Assembly (NCBI GenBank): GCA_020881915.1
Contig: JAJFPB010000004.1
Location: forward strand, 4,588,001 to 4,652,000
Direction of reading: 5' to 3'
Origin: Paramyrothecium sp. XJ0827
Lineage: Eukaryota; Ascomycota; Sordariomycetes; Hypocreales; Stachybotryaceae
DNA length: 64,000 nt
Below the pieces are notes generated by a model. That model did not search any database. It was not told the origin of the DNA and worked only from the letters and a program-made list of their open reading frames with translations. A program made the position numbers and the translations under genes. Shown here one piece after another: positions 24,097-36,490 of this stretch (positions are counted from its first letter, which is position 1; each line of letters starts with the position of its first letter).

Positions 24097-24559
24097 TGTG
24101 GTTAGGTATCTGGAACAAACTGCTTGTCAAACAAAAGACGTAGCGACCATGAGAAAAGTCGTGGCCGTCGGAAACAGGCAGGAAAGGTTGAAGGAGGTCA
24201 ACCTGCGGAAAACAATGAGCCCGGCTTGTTTGTGAATGTATTCCAAGAAGGCGGTGGGCTAAAGTGGTTGCGCCCCGCGTTTGTTTGGAAATGTCCCAAA
24301 ATGGACTGGGCTTTGTAAACAAAAGATTGGCGCACGGGAAAAAGATGCGGTACGTACCGGCTTGAGTTCAGATGAGGGGTTCATGCTGTGACCAAAAGTA
24401 GCGATACTCATATCAGCACGTGACCTCGCGATGGAAATTGTTGGTTGCTTCACCAGCTGGTTGTTGTTGCCGTCATCGCTCCAGAGCTAGCGAAGCCTCC
24501 CTTTGCCCTTCAGGTGCTCAGATCAGCACTTCGCCAAATCCTTTCGGAATCACGACAAC
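24097..24559. promoter_or_regulatory. Shared divergent promoter of SMC4 and the ELYS-like gene
   Basis: 463 bp separate the two start codons, so both promoters must lie here or overlap. No TATA box is evident, as is common for housekeeping genes. Individual sites are not assigned. Confidence 0.55.
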
Positions 24560-25590
24560 ATGTTTGATCTGACAAACTACGAGAGCGTCTTTCCGGCGGA
24601 TTTGCAGGTGCCGTACGACCGCAAGTTCGTTCACGAGATCGAAGGCTACCGCAAGACGTTCGAAGGCGTTCTCTTCATTGACCGCGTCTTGACGGCCCTA
24701 GGCATTTCTAAGAGTTTGTCACCGATCAAGTCGGCTTCTCGCTTTCAATCACTAACTGCCGTTTCCAGGTAAAGCCTACCCTCCCAAGAATGAGGCGGCG
24801 CTGCGTCCCCTACACCAGCAAATATGCGAAACCAACATGTCGATGCATCACAAACTATCACTCTTCTACTACATCCTCTTAGACTTTCCTGCCGCCAACG
24901 ATCGTTCGACGCCATCTGAAACTTTCGCTGTCAGCTCCGGAGTCCCTCTGAACTACCAGATTTTTATGAAGGGCCTGTGGTACATGGATCGACATCAGTT
25001 TCCGGTCAGTACTAGTCAACTCTGAGATATTGTTCGGAGTTTTGCTGATTTGTCTACAGAAAGCTCTCGAGCACATTGCGTACCCTTCGCTGATCCCCGA
25101 CTTTGCCGACGATATTATCACGATTCTTGTCCGTCACGCTCATGACAACGACTACAGCCTTGCCCTATCTTACTTCAACTCTGTACAGCCCATACTCAAG
25201 ACTGCGACCGCACTGGAATACCTTTTTGACGCTATCGCTCAAACAAGTGTATCAGAGGCAATACTCTTCTCTCGTACCCATCCTGAACACACGCGAGAAG
25301 TCCTCTTCCGGCGGTTGATCGCTGGTGTGTTGAGTACTGAGCGCACTGCTGAGACATCAAACCAGCTGAGTGAATTGGCATTTTATCCGTTCGACAGCGT
25401 GGAGGAGGCTTGGTTCGTCGAGTACCTTTCAACAGGAGACGGGCACTCGTTGAAGAGATCCAAGGACGTGCTGCTGATCCGAAGGATCGCGGCCGACGAC
25501 TTTGATGAAGCAACGAAGCAGAGGGTTGGTAGTCAATGGGCAACAGTTATCCAAGGTATCAAAGGTGGCATTGATGGGCAAATTGGCTGA
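24560..25590 (+). CDS. ELYS-like nuclear pore protein
   Basis: Exons 24560-24713, 24769-25004 and 25060-25590 give 306 residues. Both introns (55 nt each) have good branch-like CTAAC or CTGAT motifs and keep the frame. The alpha-helical sequence, with FEGVLFIDRVLTALGI near the start, then LPLHQQI-type helices, LFYYILLDFP, YMDRHQFPKALEHIAYPSLIPDF, and helical pairs such as ALSYFNSVQP and ATALEYLFDAIA, matches the ELYS-like domain of fungal nucleoporins. In animals ELYS recruits the Nup107-160 complex to chromatin; in filamentous fungi the short form is a nuclear-pore component. The protein is helical throughout with no signal peptide. It shares a promoter with SMC4, another chromosome-associated factor. 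It could alternatively be an uncharacterised helical-repeat protein, but the family resemblance is strong. Confidence 0.8.
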
Positions 25591-28500
25591 GGTAGATGGA
25601 AAAGTTGTGGTGCAACACACCACACACCCGTGTTGGCCATGTTAGTTTTGTGGTCCAGGCATAGCGGCGGCGTTTCGGTAATAAATATCCTCGTGCTTAG
25701 CAAGGGCTCCCAGACAAGGCTCCTCATAACCAATTTCCTTGCCTACAGTAGCTCATCTGCGGTTCATGAGCATCTTCAAGTCTCATTTCAGCTGCACATC
25801 AACAGGGAGAAATGATCCAATCTTCATATCATTGGTTTTTTCCCCGATGCCATAGGCTTACCCTATATCTACACAAAACGCCATGCATGCAGAGCTAAAC
25901 ACAATGACTTCCGCGTTCTGGCTTGCAGTAGTCTTTACACAAGCTAACTTCTCTTCCTCTCGGCCAAAGCAGACGTGAGCATGCGTTGTCAGGGCATGCT
26001 ATGAGTTGACTAGGCACCATAGCTGCACGTCCGTAAGGTAATGTAGGAAACAACTTTTGTTTAACTAGAGCCAAGAGTTCACTTAGATCTTGGCCGTTCT
26101 TGCCGCCTTTGTACCAGTCAACCTAGCCTTGGGTCGACAGCAACAAGGGTGCTCCTTGGCTACATGCAGTTCTTCACGTGGCATTTGACCCGACATCGCC
26201 AATTTACGTCCTTAAGACCGCCAGCCGCAGCTTGCGTGCAGGGATTGCCGCATCTCGTCGAGTCCGCATCGGCGTTTACAGATCGCTGATCACACCGTCA
26301 AGTGCTGGCAACATTGGCGGCACGACGGCGCTAATTGGACATCCAATGAACAAGACGCACATTCTTAATTCCTGCGAGGCAACTAGGGCTCGGGCAAGCA
26401 TTGTCTTCACTAAACCCAACACTTCAAAGCAGGGGATTGCAGACTGATTGCTCCTTCGCTTCAGTCGATCCTTGCCTGCTCCTGCTGGTGATTGAGAATA
26501 AAGGCACCCATGCTAGAAGACTATGTGCCTCATGTGCGCGCCTAACGCAGCTTGGTAACGCCAGATGATCCTTGCGTAGTCTAAATCACTTGATTGTGAA
26601 CAATGCTGCAGGTTGCCCCGTCTTGTCGGCAATGCAGCGTGTCATTTGGCTTTCAAACTTTGTTGTCACGGCAAGGGTTCAAGGCTATGTGGTCCTCGGC
26701 ATCCCTAGCAGCTCCTTTTCCGGTTCATCAATTCACACCCCACCCCGTGAGCAAAGAAGACTGTGGTTAGACACTGCGCCTCATGGCAGCCACAGCGTGC
26801 CTCTATTGGAAGGATTACCGACTTTATACCTGTGGACTGGCCTGCTGGGGCCTGTTCCAGACGTAGGGCTTTATTTGGAACTACACATCCAATAAAGCCT
26901 GCCCTGTTGAGAAATAATCAAGTTGTGGATTCGGTCGTCCTCGTCCTCATCCTTGTAATGCTTGGCACCTGTGTCGTAGGAAGCTAGCCACGAGTTTTTA
27001 CTCCGCTGGCCTGCCATACCTGCATGCTTACACCTAATATCGATTTATCGTGTGGAGTCGCTCGTGATAGCCTCGACAGGATCGACTCCGCCATCAAATC
27101 TTTACATTGCCAACTCTGAAGTCAAAACCGGGCAGGGAGATGGTCGTACAGGACGTATGGCATTGATGCCCAACACGAGTGTCTGGTTGACGAAGCGCAG
27201 GCAGATCTCCAGCGTAACAAATCTGAGAAGCGTTCCGAGCCGGTCACATAGTTACACAGAAAGAAGTATGAACACTTCTGGGCGCGGAATATGTCTGAAT
27301 GTGGAGAGTTAGCACGCCGCCCGCCTTCTTATCCCCGACGGTCAGGTTGTATCGCGCGGAACCAGAGTAAGCTTGTTGCAGCCTACTAGCCGTAATGGAC
27401 AGACTTGGCTTCTCTCAAGCAATGGTTCTCCGCTATGATATCTCAAAGGCGTAGATTGGTGATGTTGACGGAAGAACACAGTGGAAAACAACCTAGTCAT
27501 AGGACAATTTGGCAACGTCCCTCTCTCACAATACTAGACGTGATATCACGTTGGAAAGGCTTCAGGGTCTTGGAAGTTTTGGATCGTATTTAATCACGGA
27601 GATAGGGAGAGCTGCGTGAAGGAGCGAAATGGACATACGACTAAGAGCCGAGGTAAGGCGTGCGGAAGGCGACCGTCATGGGAATTGTCTGTAGGAAGCC
27701 TGCAGGTGGTGAGAAAAGCACACCGTCGAAGGCATCACAGGGCTGAACGAGCGGTTAGTTGTACCACCTCGCTGACTGCAGACACCAGGAAATGTAGTCT
27801 AGTAGCACACCACCGACCCAGATTGTTGGACGAAAGAGGAGATGATGTCGGGTCCGGGGTCCAGATATCGGCCGTTAGAGACACAGTGTCCGTCACAGTG
27901 GTTATGCTAATGCGCTGTGCCCGCCGTTGGTGCTTGGCGTCCCCGTTGCACCTTAAAACTTTGCCTGTCAGGTAAGGTACCCTACCTGTCAGCCAAGAAA
28001 ATGCACACTGTACGTCATTGCAGAGACGGTACAACCTCATTCTCTTTCCCTTCCTCATCACAAGAAAGTTTCCTACTTGTCACCAACTCATTCATGGATG
28101 CCGCACCTGCAAGCCGCCCCGTTCGCCCTGGCTGACCTCCCGCCGTCATCCGTGCATTTAGCTCGGCCTGATATCCTGGCTCCAGGTCCACAAAGATGCC
28201 CAGCATGGCCTAGAATCGTCTTGTTCGTGCCGCACATGGACTGAAAGTCCTCTCTTTGATCCGGCAACCTGCGGAAAAGAACCGTTCGCAGCCGTAATCC
28301 CATCATCTGATTCACCCCACGCCCGAACAAAGGTCGTTGATGATGCAAGGGAGGAGCTGGGCGACGGGGACGCACGCCCAACCAAGGGCCCACACACAGA
28401 CCCCGTCCACTTCAGCCCGCCCGACCAGGATGTGGCACTGGCTTCCCTGCAGGTCCAATTATCTGCTGTAAGTCAGTGGCACTTGGTGCCTGTCGTGGGC

Positions 28501-29187
28501 TGGCCGCTGATGACTGCCCAGGACAGCCTGGACGATGACGCCGCCTCGTGTTTGGTGATAGTCCACGCCCGCCATCCCTTGCCTGCTGCCGTTCGCCGCA
28601 GCAATTCAATCCCGCTGAACCACTAGCATGCCTTGGCGGCTCCTCTCGGCCTTGACCCGATACGTTCCGCGACGCACGCCTGTATTTTACCTCAATTGAG
28701 ATCGAACAAACGCCCTGGCGTATTGCGGTCACCTTTCCCAGATCATCCCAAGAATACGGGCTACCTGCGCTTGTCTTTGTCTGCCCCTGCGCGCGTCTGC
28801 CCCTCTCCGAGGATGTTGAAGCGAGGCGACCCAGGGAGTAGCGCCCCTTGATTGCTGTCCTGCCCGAGGGCGTGCAATAACAGCCGAGGCAGCGCAATGT
28901 CATGATGATCAAGAAGCCAATGCTCCGAGTCCATGTGTTCAAGTGCGGGAACAACACGCCTTCACCGCTCTCATTGTTGTCTTTGTGCGCCAATCAGCTC
29001 GATTCACCTGCAGGTGAATACAGCAACCATCCTCCTTCAGAAATCACCGTTTTGTGTTGTACTTAAAGGAGCCGACAGCGTGTTGTTGTTTCTCATACAG
29101 TCCTTGGTGGTTGTCTCGTACCTCGAAATCAGCTCCGTTGCACGTATTTCCCCTTCGTTTCATTGCGCATATTCTCTCCTGATCATC
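25591..29187. other. 3.6-kb gene-poor region
   Basis: No gene is recognised on either strand. A few open stretches look faintly protein-like (a minus reading near 26450-26280, a plus reading near 27060-27300), but I cannot place them in a family. The only structured element is a short AGGTA/TACCT palindrome at about 27972-27987, similar to the cluster at 13871-13995. A 193-codon minus frame at 28993-28412 is GC-rich and unsupported. Confidence 0.4.
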
Positions 29188-31042
29188 ATGGCCAGCCCCT
29201 TCTTTGAGGCGGCTTGGCCAATCCCATATGTTGCCCTACTCTCTCTTCCTGTTCTAGCAGCTTTGTGCTATTGTCTCTACCTTGCGGGTCTCCCACGTCC
29301 GCTGCCTGGTATACCTTACAATAAGGCAGCTGCAACTCGGTTATTTGGCGATTTGGATGATGTTCGCAGAGCCAAGTATCGTCGAGCATGGATATGGAAT
29401 CATCCTCGCAGCCTGGGCTGTGCTGTGTCGCAAGCTTTCTTCGCCCCTTTCCGCTTGAAAGGTCCTGTGGTAATTGTTACGGACTATCGCGAAGCCGTGG
29501 ACATTTGCACCCGCAGGCACAGGGAGTTCGACAGAAGCAACAAGAACAAAGAGGTCGTTGGTCTGGTGGCTCCGAACTTTCACTTCACTATGAAGTCAAG
29601 CGACTCGCGATTCAAGGCCAACAGGGAACTTCTGAGGGACCTAATGACGCCGACTTTCTTGCAAAAAGTGAGACAACCCCTCCATCATCCAGACCCCGAA
29701 TGTACACGTTGACAGCTGAGACAGGTGTCCGCCCCACGAGTGTACCAAAGAGCATCATCACTGATTGATCTCTGGACACTAAAGATGCACAAAGGCCAAG
29801 GCCGACCGTTCGTCGCGTCCGAAGATTTATACCTGGCAGCCCTTGATACGATCTGCAGTGTAGCCTTTGGCCTTGACGATGATAAGACTGCACTGAAGCA
29901 GGAGACGAACCATCTCCGCACGTTCAATCCAGGCGTTTCGCGCAACGCCGACGAGCCCGTTACTTTTCCCAGTGCACCAACTGACCCTGAAATCGAGGCC
30001 TTATTGGACATTCCCGAGATGTTGGCGATTGCGCAGAAGAGTTTTATGCCGGCATTGTCGCAGCACTTAGCTCTCCTCAAGCCGGCTCACGCCCGTGGCT
30101 GGTGGTACCGGCGCTCACTCATCAGACGCCAAACAGAGAGCAGGCTGAAGCATCTTGGCAATATTGGCGAGCTCGAAGGAAAGCAAGAGAGTGCCCTTGA
30201 TCAATTACTAATCCGCGAGTATCAGGCAGCGCAAAAACTTGACCGGCAACCAAATTTTCATTCTGATGTGATTAGGGACGAGGTATGGATGATGGTCCTT
30301 TTCGCGGGTGGGAACACCACTGACTGCGATCTAGTTACTTGGGTTTCTCCTTGGTGGTCACGATACCAGTGCGGCTGTCCTCTCTTGGTGGGTGAAGTAT
30401 ATGGCCAGCTGCCAACAAGTGCAGCATCAGCTCCGCGTTGCACTTCGCGAAAGTCATCAAGTCGCAGATCAAGAGGGCCGTTGGCCAACCATGTCTGAGA
30501 TCAACGCAGCTTCGATTCCTTATCTCGATGCTGTCATAGAGGAAACCTTGCGTTATGCCGCTGTTGCAACCATCATAGCTCGCACCGCGACGTGTGACAC
30601 GCAAATCCTGGGCCACCCAATTCCTAAAGGCACAGACATCTTAGTCTTGCTGTCAGGGCCTTCTTTCAAGGAGCCTGCTCTTCCTGTTTTGGAGGCCTTG
30701 CGTACACGGGGATGTATCGAAGCCAAGGACCGCATTCCCGCTTGGGGTGATGATGTTGAGGTCTATCGACCAGAGCGATGGCTTAGATGGGAAACGGATG
30801 CCGCGACCGGCGTCGATAAGCAAGTTTTCAACCCGTACGCAGGTCCAAATATGGCCTTTTCCAAGGGTCCTCGGCAGTGCTTTGGCAAAAAGCTGGCGTA
30901 CATGCAACTACGGACGCAAATGACGCTCTTGATCTGGAATTTCAAGCTCGATATGTTGGAAAAGGCGCTCAACGGTGACGAGTTGTTGGAGAAGATGATC
31001 AACACCCCTCAAGACTGCTATGTCAAGCTGTCGAAGGCTTGA
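29188..31042 (+). CDS. Cytochrome P450 monooxygenase (paralog of the P450 at 4914-6785)
   Basis: Exons 29188-29667, 29725-30282 and 30335-31042 are joined by two phase-0 introns of 57 and 52 nt and give 581 residues. The 30283-30334 intron restores the I-helix as LLGFLLGGHDTSAAV (motif GGHDTS at 353-358). A membrane anchor is near residues 9-30, the hinge reads LPRPLPGIPYN, ExxR is EETLR at 416-419, PERW is present, and the heme loop is FSKGPRQCFG with Cys528. The start at 29188 gives a normal P450 N-terminus. The gene shares its overall sequence and the I-helix intron position with the P450 starting at 6785, so the two are paralogs about 23 kb apart. All catalytic residues are present. It stands alone, beside a GH43 pseudogene, so no pathway is suggested. 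Confidence 0.87.
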
Positions 31043-31932
31043 TGGTTGCAATGGGCGATGCACCACAGACACATATGTATGAGGTGGCCGCTGAACATCA
31101 ACTGTCGAATCTTCACTGAACCTGACAAGCGTTTCAAGGTAGAAGAGGCTATATTGTCATGCACTAAAAACCTGCGACGGGCTGTCCAAAAGATCATCTC
31201 AGGCATAGACGAGGAAGTCGGAGAGAAGTTTCGGTTTGGACTCACTGGAGAGACGTCTGACAGCCGGATCGTAGTATGACCCAGGCTGCGGGGTAGTCCC
31301 ATTCGTCTGACCTTACGCCGTGCCAGTGTCCTAATGGGCGTCGAGACATTTAGCCGCAAATGTAGAAGAAATTGACTTCCCGTTATCGGCTCCGGCTCGT
31401 CCCTGAAAACCAGTAGTGGTTCAATTCAAGTAGGCAAAGTGTAATGCACCCGCCTTACATCCCGTAGTCGCGTGCTGGACTGACGGGTGCATTGCCCGAG
31501 ACTGACTCATAAATGCTAACCGCATCCTTCCTTGCAATGTGGCACAAAGGGACTTTCAGCGCCGTGTCACCGACTGGTTCGTGGTGAACACCCTCACAAT
31601 GGATGGTAGGGCGCCATGTTTTCATCGCGCATCCATTGCACCATTTCCTTGGCCCTTCCAAATGCAGGCTGTGAGGATACCGACGACAAAGTATAGCCAA
31701 CACTGCCATCCTAGTCTCTAGCTCTCGGGCAATGGATGAGTGAGGCGGAAGCGCTGCTAGTGCCTATTAATGAACTATTCATGGGGTCCGTAGGGTTGTT
31801 CCACGACTTCGAATCCGCATCCGCACACATATTCCGCACCCAAGCTTGAAAAGAGGGCAACGAGGCCATCGTTGTTTGATCGAAGCAAATGAGGTTTGCC
31901 TAAAGCAAAATAGAACACAACAGCCTTCTACG
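31043..31932. other. Intergenic region, P450 to GH43 pseudogene
   Basis: Contains the 3' flank of the P450. A 77-codon plus frame at 31046-31279 is not recognised. No gene called. Confidence 0.4.
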
Positions 31933-33499
31933 ATGCCTACCATTCGCAGCCCCACACTCCCTGGAATAAAACCAGGCGCATCCGATTGTTCCGGTTGGGT
32001 TGGGAACTACATTGCTACATCCACCTTCTCATAGTATCTTGGTGTTCAAATAACATTTCTAAAGACCTAGGCAACTGGAAGCTTGGGTATCGGCCGCTGA
32101 CAAGGAACCACAAATTGACATGACAGGAAGCCCGGACAGTGTTTGTGTCTGGCCGCCGTATCTCTCACACGATGGAGAAGCTCCGGCTTGTTGACACTGA
32201 TTTCAAGCGTGTGGATGGCTCTCGCAGAGATTAACTCGACTACATAGTGTATGCGGACGCTATCACGGAGCCCTGGTCAAATGTCAACTTCATTAACTCC
32301 TCCAGCTTCGATCTGTCACTGTTTCGCGATGATGGCTGGAATTGGGTTTTAGACATGACATGACATCACCGTGTTCGACCACTCCTGTTTACTGGTATCG
32401 TGCTGCAGGAGTTTGTTCTAGTATAGGGAGTCTGGTTGGTATAAGAAGGAAGATGGAGAGTGAGCGAGTAGAGCTGCAACACACTGGGGAATTCCTCTAT
32501 ACAAGCGACATAGCTACAGCTCGCTACTTGTTATCGATGGTGACGCAACGTGCAACTACACCTGGCCGCTCTCGAGATATCGCCGGCCCCCACAAAATGC
32601 TTCCCATCAAGTATCTTCCCAATTCGAAAGACGCGCCATTTGCGGCTCTGCAACGAGCTAGTCATGGAGGCATCGTGGACACCACTGGCGACAAGCCCTA
32701 CCTGGTCCACCTAACAGGCCGCCCAATTGAACAACAAAGACAATGCGCGCTGGGTCATGGAACCAGCGTTCAGGAGTGCTATTGAAGCGAGGAAGAATGG
32801 CTTAACGTCGAGCAAGAGCCTGTTCCATCTCTGCACCTGGAAGTGCCGGGCACTTAGAGTGAGGCCGCGTACTGGAAGGAACAGCGCTACACATTCGAGA
32901 ATAGATTGCACCGGGATTTCCAATGGCTTCGCGCGTCAGAAGCATCACGCACGGTCACAAACTCTGAGAACGATAGGCAAATTGATGCTCAACGGCCAGG
33001 AGAGTATTGTGTCTCTATGGGAACAAGCCCTTGTTGCACGGCGCCAGACACACTTTACACGATGCTGAAACCGCTCTTGACTTTTCGCCTCATGGTGAGC
33101 GTAAATTTGAGGCTGGAGAGCCCGCTATGCGCGCTATAACTTGTTTCACTTGACTGTGACGGCGCACCCGTATGGCCAGTGCGAGCTGCTCACCATGAGC
33201 TCCGAGGCGACGCGGCCACACGGTATTCTTGAGGGCCGTTCCCACCTGTGCAAATCCCCGACGAGGACAAAGTTCGACTTGCCTTCAGAATCCGCAATAC
33301 CAGGTTGCAGTTCAGCTATGGATTTGGAGGCAAATAGATGCGGAACATTGGCCCGGTCTTCGACTGCTCTAAACTATCGGATGAGGATGAGGGTGGGGGT
33401 CAGGATAAAAGTGGCAGCTTCAAAGGCGCGTTCATCGGCATGGAGGCATCCGACCTAAATGAGACTTCACGTACCGTCAATTTTGAGTATCTTCTCTAA
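31933..33499 (+). pseudogene. GH43 beta-xylosidase/arabinofuranosidase pseudogene
   Basis: The remnant can be followed from start to stop codon over 1567 bp, the length of an intact GH43 (about 520 codons), but it is broken by several stops and frameshifts. It begins MPTIRSPTLPG, then GNYIATSTF (family: DYYIATSTFEWFPGVQI), where a TAG stands for the expected Trp. Later patches in shifting frames are SPDSVCVWPPYLSHDG, TDFKRVDGS, ITEPWSNVNFINSS, FDLSLF, TGIVLQEF and KPYLVHLTGRPIEQQ. The C-terminal sandwich domain shows SLWEQALVARRQTHF, TALDFSPHGE, RLQFSYGFGGK and FKGAFIGMEASDL, ending NFEYLL and TAA. GH43 enzymes remove xylose or arabinose from hemicellulose. The lesions are spread throughout, so this is an old inactivation and not a sequencing error. 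Confidence 0.88.
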
Positions 33500-34803
33500 C
33501 GGCCCGTGAAAGACGAACTAGACCGCTACGAAATTGCAACTCAGTGAAGTCAGCAGGGTCTCCCTCATTCCATCGTAGCGGAACAGAAACCGCTTGAGTA
33601 TAACACTACCTGGGGAATCAGGAGGAAGGCGAGCAGAAGAGGAAGAAAGACAGGTATGGATGGTTATCCATGACTAACGAGGACGAGAATGTCTAAGACG
33701 TTCTTGTCGATCTCGCCTCGAATGGAGAAGGGCAAAGGCCGAGAAAGCGAGAGAAAAGAGAAACCAAGGGGACATAAAAGACAACCAATCGTTTGCTTCC
33801 ATCGGGGACGAAAGTTCACATGAGCCTAGTGGCGCCCGGCAATCTTGTGAGTCGTTCCCGTGGCGTTGCAACCGTGCTAAATTCCTGTCATTTTGCCTCA
33901 GAAATGCGACGCCGATCGATATAACAAACGCGTCTGAATCCACAAAAAGCCACCCATACCACCGGTATCTGCACCGCAAACCTTCGCTCATTGACTTTGC
34001 CCATGATTCATCAATTCATTATGGCTTCGAGAGTCTGCCGAACGAGACGATGGGAAGAGCATGCTGATTATCCAACCCATCGTTTGCACTCCTCTTCGCT
34101 CTCTCCTTTGAGCGCGTTCACAAGCTGCCACATTGACAATCTTGCCGTCCAGCTGGTCATGTCTTAGTTCAATGGTTCGTTCCCCACAACCTGGCATGTC
34201 TGAGAAGAAGACTTCCGTCTTAGCCAAGAAATCGTGGCCAACGGCGGTAGATCCTACAACAAGGCCAAATACAATCCCTACTACACTCTTGTTGTAAGAC
34301 ATTTGGGTCTCAGCCAGTCGCTACTACCAACCTTAGAGCAAGATCCTTCCCGCCCTGCCGCGATTAGTGCCTTGAGGGACTCTTTCTCCCAGGTCCGACC
34401 GGGATTGGGGGTAGTGGGATGCGTCACGTACGAGGAGAAGTGATAAACAGTTGAGAGTTTTAGCTTGCCGATGCGGAAGCCACATGTGATAGCAGAAGTA
34501 TGCGATGGCCAGGCTGGTAGGGACCGCAAGAGAAAAGCCTGAGCTACGCCGTGGCATCGTATGACGTATTCAGACGGCATGATCGCGCGTCGATCAAATC
34601 AGAAGAAGCAAAGTGAGCATCATACTGCATCTGCACGACTCACGCAGTGTAGTCGTGAGGGCGCTTTTTGCAGACAGGTTCAGGTAAATGCATTGTTACT
34701 TATTAGCCCAAATATCCTTTACAAGGCAAGTTACGCTGACTTGTACGAAAACAGGACCAATATCCATGTTTAGTCCTCGACGAACGATTGCCCATCGACA
34801 TAT
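33500..34803. other. Intergenic region before the carboxylesterase
   Basis: 1.3 kb with scattered minus-strand open frames. One of these (34302-33988) starts MSYNKSVVGIVFGLVVGSTAVG, signal-peptide-like, but has no recognisable body. I do not call a gene here. Confidence 0.35.
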
Positions 34804-36490
34804 ATGACGATGATTCGCTTGCAGCTCCTCGCCGGAGCATCTCTCTTGTCGTCCCTCGCAACTGCGGTTCCAGATATTGTCAATCTCGGGTATAGTCAAT
34901 ATCGCGGTGTTGAATTATCCAACGGTATTAGTCAATGGCTTGGCATGCGCTATGCGGCACCGCCGGTGTACGACATGCGGTTCAAACCGCCTGCTGAGCC
35001 ACCTATCACTGAGGGCATCCAGTCTGCTGAGAAGGTAAGCTGTAGTAGCAAGCTGATATTTTTTAATTAATGACATTCGCGGACTCACGCTGGCTAATAC
35101 GTAGCATGGCCATCATTGCTTGGGTGTCGCGTCCCCAACCGGGAGTAACGCGACTTCAGAGGACTGTCTGTTCGTAGATGTTCAGGCCCCAAGTAATGCC
35201 ACTACGGATTCGAAGTTGCCCGTCTTCTTCTACCTACAAGGTGGGGGTTTCAGCACGAATTCGAGTCCGAGAATCAACGCTTCGGGATTGATCATCGCGA
35301 GTGAACACAACATCATCGTCGTCAACATCAACTACCGCGTCGGACCCTACGGCTTCCTAACAGATGGAACTCTAATATCGACCAACAACGGATTGCGGGA
35401 CCAGAGGAAGGCTTTAGAGTGGGTTCAGGAACACATTTCGAAGTTTGGGGGCGACCCCGGGCACGTTGTGTTGGGCGGTACCAGTGCAGGTGCTGCAAGC
35501 GTGGCCATGCACTTAACGGCGGACAACGGTACCGATCGGGGCTTGTTCCATGCAGCAATATCCGAGTCGCCGTCATTTGCCACGACACTGACTGTGGAGG
35601 AGTCTCAGTATCAGTATGATCATCTTGCGACTCGCCTCGGTTGCGTCGGGCCAAACAATCTGCAGTGTCTTCGAGGCAAGACGGCCAAAGAAATCCAGGA
35701 GAAGAACTATAACATGGCCTTACCCGGCGGAGCCATCGCACCAGTTTACATGTGGGAACCGGTCATCGATGGCGAGTTTGTGAGCGACTATTTGTATCGC
35801 TCATTCCGTGAAGGGCGCTTCATCCGAGTGCCTACGATCCTTGGCGACACTTCTAACGGTGGAACGAAATTCGTGCCACCACGTACAGGCACGCAGGCTG
35901 CTAGCAACGAGTTCATGCTGAACCAATATCCAGAATTGACGCTTGAGCAGCTTGGCCAAATCAACTCGATGTATCCCAATCCAAATCGAAGCTGTACGCC
36001 CGAGCCAGCACCCGGCTCGGGCTGCTTCTGGCGGCAAGCAAGCAACGTGTATGGAGAGGCGCGATACATGTGCCCGGCGTTATTTGTCAACGCGCAGATT
36101 GCAAGATTTGGCGTTCCTGGTTCTTACGCTTACCTCTGGGACGTGCAAGACCCAGAAGATGAAGCGGAAGGGTATGGAGTCACCCATATCATCGAGCTTC
36201 GCGCATGGTTAGGCCCTGGCTATGCCGAGCCTCCGGAAAGCTATAAGCCGGGGGGCATCAATGAAAAGGCACCGGCCGTGATCCAGGGGTACTGGACGAG
36301 CTTCATCCGCTCCTTCGATCCGAACACGCACCGGCGCGAAGGAACTGCGGAATGGAAGGCATGGAACGAGGGTGAGCAAAATCGGCTCGTGTTTGGGACA
36401 ACAGGAACAACTGAGATGGTGGCCGTAGATGAGCCTTTGAGAAAGAGGTGTGACTTTTGGGCCGAGAGTGCGGATCAGATGAAAGTATAG
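34804..36490 (+). CDS. Secreted type-B carboxylesterase/lipase
   Basis: Exon 1 is 34804-35034 and exon 2 is 35105-36490 (70-nt intron, GTAAGC donor, ATACGTAG acceptor), giving 538 residues. A signal peptide (LLAGASLLSSLATAVP) leads into the alpha/beta-hydrolase fold. The type-B signature SEDCLFVDVQ is followed by the oxyanion loop QGGGF at about 122-126 and the nucleophile elbow GGTSAGA with Ser204. The Asp/Glu segment follows and the catalytic His lies in GVTHIIEL. Several N-glycosylation sequons (NAT, NSS, NGT) fit an extracellular enzyme. The length is normal for the cholinesterase/triacylglycerol-lipase family of fungi. It would hydrolyse carboxylic esters outside the cell; substrate unknown. 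The start could also be the second ATG at 34810. Confidence 0.9.

Noticed and set aside
28412..28993. 193-codon minus-strand open frame
   Set aside because: Arg/Gly/Pro-rich low-quality translation typical of GC-rich noncoding sequence.
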